Both the position numbers and the translations under genes were made by a program. A DNA stretch of 8,810 bases, taken from contig UQYD01000057.1 in assembly GCA_900545305.1 (NCBI GenBank), positions 1 through 8,810 on the forward strand. The letters run 5' to 3'. Shown here one piece after another: positions 1 through 5,309 of the stretch. This stretch comes from an uncultured Eubacterium sp. Lineage in GTDB: Bacteria; Bacillota; Clostridia; Lachnospirales; CAG-274. The number at the start of each line of letters is the position of its first letter. Within the stretch, counting starts at the first letter, position 1. The notes below the pieces were generated by a model that was not told the DNA's origin, searched no databases, and saw nothing but the letters and a program-made list of their open reading frames with translations.

Positions 1-1
1 A

Positions 2-790
2 AATACTGAATTAGCAAAGCAGACTATTGATTATTCTGTAAGAAGTATTTTCTACGGTATCAGAGAAGCTGAAAATGGTATCAAGCTCTATGAACAGAGT
101 ATGAAGGTTCAGGCTGACCAGCTTAAGATTGCAGAAGTATCATTAAAACTTGGTCAGATGAGCCAGAGTGATTACGATGCAAAGGTAAAGGATTACAAAC
201 TTGCAGAGTCTAACAAGGAAACTTTACAGACTTCTATTGATAATGCTTTTACTACTCTTAACCAGCTTATGGGTACAAACGCAAATCAGACTTACAATGT
301 AATCTTTGATGATGTATCTTACGAGAAAATGCCGGAAAATGTAAATGTTGACGGCAAGATTAACTATGCTTTAGCTGTTAATCAGACAGTAAAGGGCAAG
401 AAGGATACAGCTGATGTAGCTAAGTATGCTCTTGATAGATACAATTCAGTATATGATACTACAACTAACTACAAGGATAGCTTATATACTTATACTCAGG
501 CATCAAGAGCTTATCAGGATGCTAAGGATGCACTTACAACTTCTGTAAAGAAGAATATTAATGACCTTAAGGACCTTGAAAAGAGTTATAAGGACAACGA
601 AACAACTCTTGAAAATATGGAAAGCCAGTTAAAGGTTTATGAAACTCAGCTTGCTTTAGGTCAGACAACTCAGATTGTTGTTGATGCTTATAAGCTCCAG
701 ATTGAACAGTTAAAGAACACACAGCAGACAATCGTTTATAACCACGATTTACTCTTAAGACAGTTCAATAACCCTAATTTACTTGGCTAA
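2..790 (+). CDS. TolC-like outer-membrane-efflux family protein, C-terminal part (5' end outside window)
   Basis: The reading frame is open from base 2 to the TAA at 788-790, giving 262 residues; the true start lies upstream, so the Met codon at 101 is internal. The fragment is rich in Lys, Gln, Asn and Tyr and is predicted to be long alpha-helical coiled coil. Two similar segments, around LGQMSQSDYDAK (fragment residues 50-61) and LGQTTQIVVDAYK (219-231), match the repeated helix-turn pattern (x-L-G-x-x-[ST], then a long Gln/Leu helix) of TolC/OEP proteins, which build periplasm-spanning efflux tunnels in diderms. Similar TolC-family proteins are annotated in monoderm Clostridia, where their role is not settled. 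No membrane segment is visible in this part. The family call rests on helix pattern and the paired motifs, so it is good but not certain. Confidence 0.72.
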   Translation, partial: NTELAKQTIDYSVRSIFYGIREAENGIKLYEQSMKVQADQLKIAEVSLKLGQMSQSDYDAKVKDYKLAESNKETLQTSIDNAFTTLNQLMGTNANQTYNVIFDDVSYEKMPENVNVDGKINYALAVNQTVKGKKDTADVAKYALDRYNSVYDTTTNYKDSLYTYTQASRAYQDAKDALTTSVKKNINDLKDLEKSYKDNETTLENMESQLKVYETQLALGQTTQIVVDAYKLQIEQLKNTQQTIVYNHDLLLRQFNNPNLLG

Positions 791-801
791 AACAAAATAA
801 C

Positions 802-830
802 TTGTATTTAACCCCTGTTTAGTGTATAAT
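802..830 (+). promoter_or_regulatory. Sigma-A-type promoter of the lipoprotein gene
   Basis: The -35 box TTGTAT (802-807) and the perfect -10 box TATAAT (825-830) are separated by exactly 17 bp. Transcription would start near 836-838, leaving a roughly 40-nt leader before the ATG at 878. The promoter lies inside an inverted repeat (812-821/861-870), and its -10 overlaps a second palindrome (826-835/839-848). Confidence 0.72.
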
Positions 831-877
831 GAACCTAAGGTTTATTATGAGAAGATACTCTGAACAGGGGGTTTTTT
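812..877 (+). terminator. Terminator-like nested inverted repeat between the tolC-like gene and the lipoprotein gene
   Basis: The outer arms 812-821 (CCCCTGTTTA) and 861-870 (TGAACAGGGG) pair over 10 bp with one G-T, and a run of six T follows at 872-877. Inside it, 826-835 and 839-848 pair over 10 bp with one G-T around the 3-nt loop TAA. In RNA reading through from the tolC-like gene this would form a two-tier hairpin ending in a U-tract, a plausible Rho-independent terminator. The right arm also contains the lipoprotein Shine-Dalgarno (AGGGGG, 866-871). The loop between the outer arms is long, so terminator efficiency is uncertain. Confidence 0.5.
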
Positions 878-1534
878 ATGAGGAAACATTTGCTCTTGGG
901 TTCTTTGTTGGCTTGTTTGCTCTTTACCGGTTGTGCTACAGCTACTAATACAGACGTGGCAGAAGTTCATAGCCAATCACAGGAAGCAACATCAGAATTG
1001 ACTACTGATACTTTTGGCAAAGACCTAAAGGAAGGTGTTGATATTAATGTTAAGGTTCAAAGGAATGGTGGAATGTATAGAGTTATAATTTCGCCGGACT
1101 TTTTCGGTGTAAATGAGAAAGAGGAAGATATAAAAAACGAGGTTAAATCTTGGGGTGGAGAAAATATAATAATTGACCCGGAAACAAAGGCTGTTATAGT
1201 CGATATGTCTGTAGAAAAATATGACGAATATGTCAATAATCTAAAACTGAAATTAGAAAAATGTATGGAAGATATTAAGACTGATAACAAAAAATATCCG
1301 TCTATTTCTGATGTAAAAGCTAATGACGAATTAAATGAATTTGATATTTATTGCAAAAAAGGCATCAGAATGGAAAAAACTATTTCAGCTATTGAGCTTT
1401 ATTTAGATAGTGCTACATATCAGGTTTTCAAGGGTGTGCCACAGAAAGATGCAACTGTGGATATAAATTATATTGATGAAGAAACTGGCGATATAATTGA
1501 AACTATGAATACATCTCAATTAGTAAGCAAATAG
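878..1534 (+). CDS. Putative lipoprotein of unknown function
   Basis: This encodes 218 residues. The N-terminus has a short positive region (MRKH), a Leu-rich hydrophobic core and the lipobox-like FTGC, so C19 is the probable lipidated residue after signal peptidase II cleavage; C13 in LLAC is a less likely alternative. The mature protein should sit on the outer face of the membrane. The rest (about residues 45-215) alternates short beta-like stretches (VNVKVQRNGGMYRVII, VIVDMSVEKY) with a charged helix (about 112-130). Only two mature-part cysteines besides C19 are evident, and there are no catalytic motifs I recognise. The start is supported by AGGGGG (866-871) six nt upstream and by a dedicated promoter. 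I do not recognise the family. It is next to an extracytoplasmic MBL protein, which suggests an envelope context but no specific role. Confidence 0.85.
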   Translation: MRKHLLLGSLLACLLFTGCATATNTDVAEVHSQSQEATSELTTDTFGKDLKEGVDINVKVQRNGGMYRVIISPDFFGVNEKEEDIKNEVKSWGGENIIIDPETKAVIVDMSVEKYDEYVNNLKLKLEKCMEDIKTDNKKYPSISDVKANDELNEFDIYCKKGIRMEKTISAIELYLDSATYQVFKGVPQKDATVDINYIDEETGDIIETMNTSQLVSK

Positions 1535-1554
1535 TATCGCATATTCCGTTATTA

Positions 1555-1606
1555 AAAGGAGGTAAATGGTTTACCTCCTTTAAAATATATAAAAAATTTA
1601 AAGGAG
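1555..1606 (+). promoter_or_regulatory. Leader of the MBL gene with two mutually exclusive stem-loops
   Basis: Stem A:B pairs 1555-1566 with 1570-1581 (12 bp, perfect, loop TGG). Stem B:C pairs 1575-1584 with 1597-1606 (10 bp, perfect, 12-nt AT loop). Segment B is shared, so only one stem can form at a time. Segment C contains the Shine-Dalgarno AGGAG (1602-1606) of the MBL gene at 1615, and segment A itself reads AAGGAGGT, a full Shine-Dalgarno sequence. A:B could also serve as a weak terminator for the lipoprotein gene, but it lacks a downstream T-run. I saw no clear promoter in 1535-1614, so the MBL gene is probably reached by read-through. Confidence 0.5.
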
Positions 1607-1614
1607 TTGAAGAA

Positions 1615-2733
1615 ATGAAAAGTTTTATGAAAAGTTTTCTTGTTGCTTTTCTCATTTGCTTATTGTCTATGACAGTATTTGCAGATACAGCATCAAGCAA
1701 TAAACTTATCGTAAATTACATTGACGTAGGTCAAGGGGATTCCGAACTTATTGAATGTAATGGTAAGTTTATGCTTGTGGATGCAGGGGAAAGAGAACAA
1801 GGCAGTGTTGTTGTAAATTATTTGAAGTCAAGAGGGGTAGAAAAATTAGATTATGTAGTTGCTACACACCCTCATTCAGACCACATTGGTGGTATGGCAG
1901 AGGTTTTAAATAATTTCCCTGTAGATAATATTATTATGCCAAAGGTAAATAATACTACAGCTACTTATACTAATATGTTAAAAGTTATTCAGCAAAAAGG
2001 TATCAAGGCTATTGAACCTAAAATAGGTAATAGCTACAAATTAGGTGATAGTACATTTACTATTGTAGGACCTAAGAAATATGATACTAAAAATATGAAT
2101 AATGATTCCGTAGCTTTCAGATTAGTGTATGGAAATAATAGCTTTATTTTCTGTGGTGATGCTGAAACAGCAGAAGAAAGCGACATTGTAGCCAGTGGTC
2201 AGACACTTAAATCTGATGTTTATAAGGTATCTCACCACGGTAGCACAACTTCTTCCAGTTCAGCATTTTTAAATATGGTTCAGCCTAAATATGCTATTAT
2301 TGAAGTAGGAGAAGGCAATAGCTATGGACACCCAAAGGAGAAAACACTTGATGCTCTCTCTAAAATAGGTGCAACTGTTTATAGAACAGATTTAAATGGA
2401 AATATTATTATTACAAGTGATGGCAAAACATTGTCTTTTGGTGACGGTAGTGTCGACGGTGGAGGTGATGCCACTCCCTGCACAAGCCAGTCTGTTCCAA
2501 CAAATACAACAGGTGCTGGCTCAGTTAATGGATTTGGTACAGCAACTTCAACAAGTGTTCCACAGTCTGTAAACATTACATATGTTTTGAACACTAATAC
2601 TCACAAAATACATAAGCCAAATTGTAGGTCTGTTTCTCAAATGAAAGAGAAAAATAAGAAAACTTACGTTGGTAAAATTGCAGATTTGATTTCACAGGGC
2701 TATTCTCCTTGTAAAATCTGTAATCCTGCTTAG
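1615..2733 (+). CDS. Secreted ComEC-type metallo-beta-lactamase-fold hydrolase with C-terminal zinc-site module
   Basis: This encodes 372 residues. A signal peptide (1-23, cleavage predicted after VFA) exports it. The MBL domain (about 30-272) starts with YIDVGQGDS (35-43) and holds the metal motif THPHSDH (84-90, HxHxDH), the acidic ligand in FCGDAE (179-184), SHHGS (206-210) and YGHP (237-240). This is the layout of the ComEC/Rec2 C-terminal hydrolase, a branch linked to nucleic-acid hydrolysis. A Gly/Ser/Thr-rich linker (about 275-322) leads to a C-terminal module with H330, H333, C337, C366 and C369, resembling the small Ada-type metal-binding unit often fused to secreted nucleases and MBL proteins. 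AGGAG (1602-1606) lies 8 nt before the chosen ATG; a second Met is at residue 5. The downstream DUF3006-like gene follows after 15 nt. The substrate is not shown by the sequence; an extracellular nuclease is an inference. Confidence 0.88.
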   Translation: MKSFMKSFLVAFLICLLSMTVFADTASSNKLIVNYIDVGQGDSELIECNGKFMLVDAGEREQGSVVVNYLKSRGVEKLDYVVATHPHSDHIGGMAEVLNNFPVDNIIMPKVNNTTATYTNMLKVIQQKGIKAIEPKIGNSYKLGDSTFTIVGPKKYDTKNMNNDSVAFRLVYGNNSFIFCGDAETAEESDIVASGQTLKSDVYKVSHHGSTTSSSSAFLNMVQPKYAIIEVGEGNSYGHPKEKTLDALSKIGATVYRTDLNGNIIITSDGKTLSFGDGSVDGGGDATPCTSQSVPTNTTGAGSVNGFGTATSTSVPQSVNITYVLNTNTHKIHKPNCRSVSQMKEKNKKTYVGKIADLISQGYSPCKICNPA

Positions 2734-2748
2734 AAAGGTTGTGTTATT

Positions 2749-2964
2749 GTGAAAAGATATATAGTAGATAGAATAGAAGAAAATATAGCAGTTTGTGAAA
2801 ACGAGGATATGACATTTTCAGAAATCAATGTTTCTCTACTTCCAAAGGGAGTTAAGGACGGCGATTGTATCATAGAAGAAAATGGTGTATATACAATAGA
2901 TGTTTCAGAAACTGAAAAGAGAAGAGCAGAAGTTGATAAATTGCTTGATGATATATTTGGATAA
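2749..2964 (+). CDS. DUF3006-like small protein, partner gene of the MBL hydrolase
   Basis: This encodes 71 residues from a GTG start, with AAAGG (2734-2738) about ten nt upstream. The sequence has the DUF3006 pattern as I recall it: a short beta-rich domain opening with Y-I-V-D-R-I-E, then V/C-E-N-E-D, L-L-P-K-G-V-K-D-G-D and a Glu/Arg/Lys-rich helix ending in L-L-D-D-I-F. It has no signal peptide and no cysteine pair, so it is probably cytoplasmic. Genes of this family commonly lie next to ComEC-type MBL proteins, as here (15-nt gap), but their biochemical role is unknown. The MBL partner is exported and this protein is not, so direct contact would have to precede export, or the link is only regulatory. 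Confidence 0.82.
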   Translation: MKRYIVDRIEENIAVCENEDMTFSEINVSLLPKGVKDGDCIIEENGVYTIDVSETEKRRAEVDKLLDDIFG

Positions 2965-2993
2965 TTGACATATTATGTAATATATGATACAAT
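2965..2993 (+). promoter_or_regulatory. Strong extended -10 promoter of the cobalt/B12 operon
   Basis: A perfect -35 box TTGACA (2965-2970) and the -10 box TACAAT (2988-2993) are separated by 17 bp, and TGA (2985-2987) gives an extended -10. The -35 starts at the base after the DUF3006 stop codon. Transcription should start near 3000, just before the riboswitch aptamer. The near-consensus promoter suggests that control is exerted mainly by the riboswitch. Confidence 0.85.
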
Positions 2994-3002
2994 TTTGTCA
3001 AC

Positions 3003-3170
3003 AAGATTTACAGGTGCATACTGAAATGTATGAGAATAGGGAAACAGATGAAAATTCTGTACGGGACCGCCGCTGTGATAGGCTGTCTGTATATATGCCA
3101 CTTTGGTTACACAGGGGAAGGCAAAACAGACTATAACCTTAAGTCAGAAGACCTGCCTGTATTTGTGCCT
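3003..3170 (+). ncRNA. Cobalamin riboswitch aptamer
   Basis: The conserved cobalamin elements occur in order: the 5' strand TACAGGTGC (3009-3017), AATAGGGAA (about 3035-3043), a P5-like hairpin (3044-3048/3056-3060, loop TGAAAAT), the core GGGACCGCCGCTGTGA (3063-3078), GCCACT (3097-3102), GGGGAAGGC (3114-3122) and the B12 box AAGTCAGAAGACCTGCC (3141-3157). The closing helix pairs 3009-3014 with 3156-3161. The RNA senses adenosylcobalamin or another cobalamin and controls the downstream cobalt-uptake and corrin genes, which is its usual context. Which cobalamin form is preferred cannot be told from the sequence alone. Confidence 0.95.
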
Positions 3171-3247
3171 TGAAATAGAGGCAAATGCAATACTGTCGGA
3201 CTAACAGTAGGTGCAAATAAGACTTCTGCAATGGTCTTGTTATGCCC
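3160..3247 (+). promoter_or_regulatory. Riboswitch expression platform: anti-antiterminator and antiterminator
   Basis: Two alternative helices compete for the strand 3209-3223. The anti-antiterminator pairs 3160-3170 with 3209-3219 (11 bp, two internal G-U) and directly abuts the aptamer closing helix. The antiterminator pairs 3210-3223 with 3234-3247 (13 pairs including one G-U, with single-base bulges at 3212 and 3242) and consumes the whole 5' arm of the terminator. A small hairpin (3191-3196/3204-3209, loop CGGACTA) is nested within the first helix. Closing of the aptamer by cobalamin should favour the first helix and so termination, which is the usual OFF logic. The pairings are read directly; the ligand-dependent order of events is inferred. 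Confidence 0.72.
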
Positions 3248-3264
3248 TTTTGGGGCATTTTTTT
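3242..3264 (+). terminator. Intrinsic terminator of the cobalamin riboswitch
   Basis: Stem ATGCCC (3242-3247)/GGGCAT (3253-3258) with a 5-nt loop is followed by an uninterrupted T-run (3258-3264). It ends 22 nt before the cbiM start and can be blocked by the antiterminator that pairs with its 5' arm. Confidence 0.9.
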
Positions 3265-3286
3265 ATGCAGAAAAAAGGAGAAAAAT

Positions 3287-4036
3287 ATGAAAAAAATTGA
3301 GAAACTGTTGTTGACTCTCTCAGTTGTTTTTGCTTCAGTCTTTGGTGTAACACAAAGTGCTTTCGCAATGCATATTATGGAGGGTTATTTACCTAAGGCA
3401 CATTGTATTGCTTGGGGTGTAGTTTGTATACCTTTCTTAGTTGCTGGTTTTATCAGCCTCAGAAAGATTGTAACAAAAGAGAGAAAATCTCTTATTGTCC
3501 TTGCTATGGCAGGTGCATATACTTTTGTTCTTTCTGCTTTGAAGATTCCTAGTGTATCTGGTTCATCTTCACACCCTACAGGTACTGGTCTTGGTGCTAC
3601 ACTTTTTGGACCAAGCGTAATGAGTGTAATCGGTATTATTGTTCTTTTATTCCAGGCACTCTTACTTGCTCACGGTGGACTTACTACTTTAGGTGCTAAT
3701 ACATTTAGTATGGCTATTGCAGGTCCATTCTTATCTTATGGTATCTATAAGTTATGCAAGGTTTTAAAGGTAAACAAAATGGTAGGCGTATTTTTAGCTT
3801 GTACTTTAGGTGACCTTTTCACATACTGTGTTACAAGTTTCCAGCTTGCTTTAGCTTACCCAAGTGAAGTAGGTGGCGTTTTAGCATCTGCTGTTAAGTT
3901 CTTAAGTATCTTTGCTGTAACTCAGGTACCACTTGCAATTATTGAAGGTATTCTTTCAGTAGTTGTTGTAATCGGTCTTGAAACTTATGCTAAGCCTGAA
4001 CTTGAGGCTATTTCATTTACAGGAGGGGAAAAATAA
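3287..4036 (+). CDS. cbiM: CbiM, substrate-specific membrane component of the ECF-type cobalt importer
   Basis: This encodes 249 residues. CbiM is the integral membrane subunit that binds Co2+ and, with CbiN, CbiQ and CbiO, imports it. Residues 1-27 form a signal peptide ending in SAFA; cleavage would expose MHIMEGYLP, the conserved N-terminus whose Met-His pair coordinates the metal in CbiM/NikM proteins. A second family motif, SGSSSHPTGTGLGA, lies about 94 residues in and supplies another conserved His. Several hydrophobic helices follow. I chose the ATG at 3287 because AAAGGAG (3274-3280) lies six nt upstream; the in-frame ATG at 3242 lies in the terminator stem and has no ribosome binding site. 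The TAA shares its last A with the cbiN ATG. Control is by the upstream cobalamin riboswitch. Confidence 0.96.
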   Translation: MKKIEKLLLTLSVVFASVFGVTQSAFAMHIMEGYLPKAHCIAWGVVCIPFLVAGFISLRKIVTKERKSLIVLAMAGAYTFVLSALKIPSVSGSSSHPTGTGLGATLFGPSVMSVIGIIVLLFQALLLAHGGLTTLGANTFSMAIAGPFLSYGIYKLCKVLKVNKMVGVFLACTLGDLFTYCVTSFQLALAYPSEVGGVLASAVKFLSIFAVTQVPLAIIEGILSVVVVIGLETYAKPELEAISFTGGEK

Positions 4037-4320
4037 TGAAGAAAAGTACATTGGTTATTGCACTTTTAATTTTATGTGTTGTTATTGCAGTTGTCCCTCT
4101 TGCTACAATTAAAGATAGTGAATTTGGTGGTTCTGATGATAAGGCAGAGGCTGTAATTTCTGATATTAATCCAGAATATGAACCATGGGCAGAAAGTATT
4201 CTCACACCTCCAGGTGGCGAAACTGAAAGTTTACTTTTCTGTTTACAGGGTGCTTTTGGTGCTTTAATTATTGGTTATGGTTTTGGCTATTTTGTAGCTA
4301 GAAAAAAATATAATAAATAG
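4036..4320 (+). CDS. cbiN: CbiN, auxiliary small membrane component of the cobalt importer
   Basis: This encodes 94 residues, the normal size for CbiN. It has an N-terminal membrane helix (about 5-24), an extracytoplasmic loop with the family signature FGGSDDKAEAVI (30-41) and PEYEPW (46-51), and a second helix (about 67-87) ending in positive residues (ARKKYNK). CbiN is required together with CbiM for Co2+ loading, probably by helping metal enter the CbiM site. The start overlaps the cbiM stop (TAATG), and the strong AGGAGGGG (4021-4028) inside the end of cbiM lies seven nt upstream, so the pair is translationally coupled. An intrinsic terminator lies just after the stop codon. Confidence 0.96.
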   Translation: MKKSTLVIALLILCVVIAVVPLATIKDSEFGGSDDKAEAVISDINPEYEPWAESILTPPGGETESLLFCLQGAFGALIIGYGFGYFVARKKYNK

Positions 4321-4326
4321 GATTAG

Positions 4327-4355
4327 TGTGCTTTCTGAAAAGAAAGCACATTTTT
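4327..4355 (+). terminator. Intrinsic terminator between cbiN and cbiQ
   Basis: A perfect 10-bp stem TGTGCTTTCT (4327-4336)/AGAAAGCACA (4341-4350), closed by a GAAA tetraloop (4337-4340), is followed by TTTTT (4351-4355). It is a well-formed Rho-independent terminator located inside the operon, after cbiN and before cbiQ. I see no convincing promoter between it and cbiQ, so it probably attenuates transcription and does not fully end it. Confidence 0.8.
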
Positions 4356-4388
4356 GTATATATTTTGTGTATATTTAGAGGAAAAATT

Positions 4389-5309
4389 ATGAGTTTAATA
4401 TTTAAAATGATAAAGGCTGTATTTTTCTTTCTTCTGTCTTTTGCGTACGTTTTTGTTATGTTCAGTGGAAAATACAGCACAAAATTTATAGTTGTATGTA
4501 GTATTATTTTTGCTATGTCTGCTATTTATGTTTCCTTTACTCATAAGCATTTGAAAATAGATTATTATAGCTATTTTTCTAAATTGCGATTTGTAAATCC
4601 ATATATAAAAACAGCTTTCTTTGTTTTTGTGCTTTTCTATTGTGTATTTATGGAGAATATTTACGTTTCGCTTTTTGTTATAATTACAATGGGAATAATC
4701 ACAATATTTGTAGGTGGCATTGATTTAAAGGACTATATTTATGCTATGCTTTTACCCCTTTGCTTTATAATGCTTAGTACAATAACAATAGCTATTAACT
4801 TTACATCAGCACCAATAAATGAATATTCTATAAGAGTTTTAAATTTCTATATCAATTTTGGTAGTCGATACCGTTGTATAGAATTGCTTTTTAGAAGTAT
4901 GGGTGCTGTCAGCTGTTTATATGGAATATCTTTGTCTACTCCAATAGCTGATATTATACAGGTTTTATATAGTATAAAATGCCCTAAATTGGTTGTGGAG
5001 CTTATGTTTTTAATTTATAGATTTATTTTTATGCTTATGGACGTACTTCACAATATGACTATATCAGCTACTAGCCGAGGTGGTTATGATAGTTATAAAA
5101 ATTCATATTACACTTATTCAAACATAGGTAAAAATTTGTTTTTGTATGCTTTAAAAAAGACAAATAATTCCTTTGATGCTATGACATCAAGAGGTTATAT
5201 TGGAGATTTGAATTTTTATAATGAAAATAGCAAAGTGAAATTTAAGGAAATAGCCGGCTGTGTAGTATATGTTTTAGTTTTAATAGGAGTTAGTTTATGC
5301 TTGAGATAA
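4389..5309 (+). CDS. cbiQ: CbiQ, energy-coupling transmembrane (T) component of the cobalt importer
   Basis: This encodes 306 residues, somewhat longer than the usual CbiQ. Multiple hydrophobic helices fill the N-terminal half and the extreme C-terminus. The coupling segment in the second half carries two Ser-Arg-Gly motifs, ATSRGGYD and MTSRGYIGD, which match the two short Arg-Gly motifs by which EcfT/CbiQ proteins contact the ATPase. It links CbiO hydrolysis to Co2+ movement through CbiM. I chose the ATG at 4389 because AGAGG (4377-4381) lies seven nt upstream; the longer frame beginning with GTG at 4326 would start on the terminator stem and lacks a binding site. The 3' end overlaps cbiO by 13 nt. 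The sequence is strongly diverged in its N-terminal half, as is common for T components. Confidence 0.92.
   Translation: MSLIFKMIKAVFFFLLSFAYVFVMFSGKYSTKFIVVCSIIFAMSAIYVSFTHKHLKIDYYSYFSKLRFVNPYIKTAFFVFVLFYCVFMENIYVSLFVIITMGIITIFVGGIDLKDYIYAMLLPLCFIMLSTITIAINFTSAPINEYSIRVLNFYINFGSRYRCIELLFRSMGAVSCLYGISLSTPIADIIQVLYSIKCPKLVVELMFLIYRFIFMLMDVLHNMTISATSRGGYDSYKNSYYTYSNIGKNLFLYALKKTNNSFDAMTSRGYIGDLNFYNENSKVKFKEIAGCVVYVLVLIGVSLCLR

Noticed and set aside
1492..1497. TATAAT inside the end of the lipoprotein gene as a promoter for the MBL gene
   Set aside because: There is no -35 box at the right distance; such hexamers arise often in AT-rich coding sequence.
1566..1583. Mini open reading frame MVYLL after a perfect AGGAGGT
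   Set aside because: The Shine-Dalgarno to ATG distance is only about three nt, and the sequence is fully explained as the arms of the 12-bp stem. A leader peptide is possible but not supported.
3242..3286. Earlier in-frame ATG for cbiM, adding 15 residues
   Set aside because: It lies in the terminator stem of the riboswitch, has no ribosome binding site, and would bury the signal peptide behind a charged leader. The ATG at 3287 has a good AAAGGAG six nt upstream.
4326..4388. Earlier in-frame GTG for cbiQ, adding 21 residues
   Set aside because: It starts at the base of the terminator hairpin, has no Shine-Dalgarno, and its codons are explained by the hairpin and T-run.
4351..4388. Separate promoter for cbiQ after the internal terminator
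   Set aside because: TATATT-like -10 sequences exist (about 4370-4375), but the positions 17 bp upstream do not resemble a -35 box.
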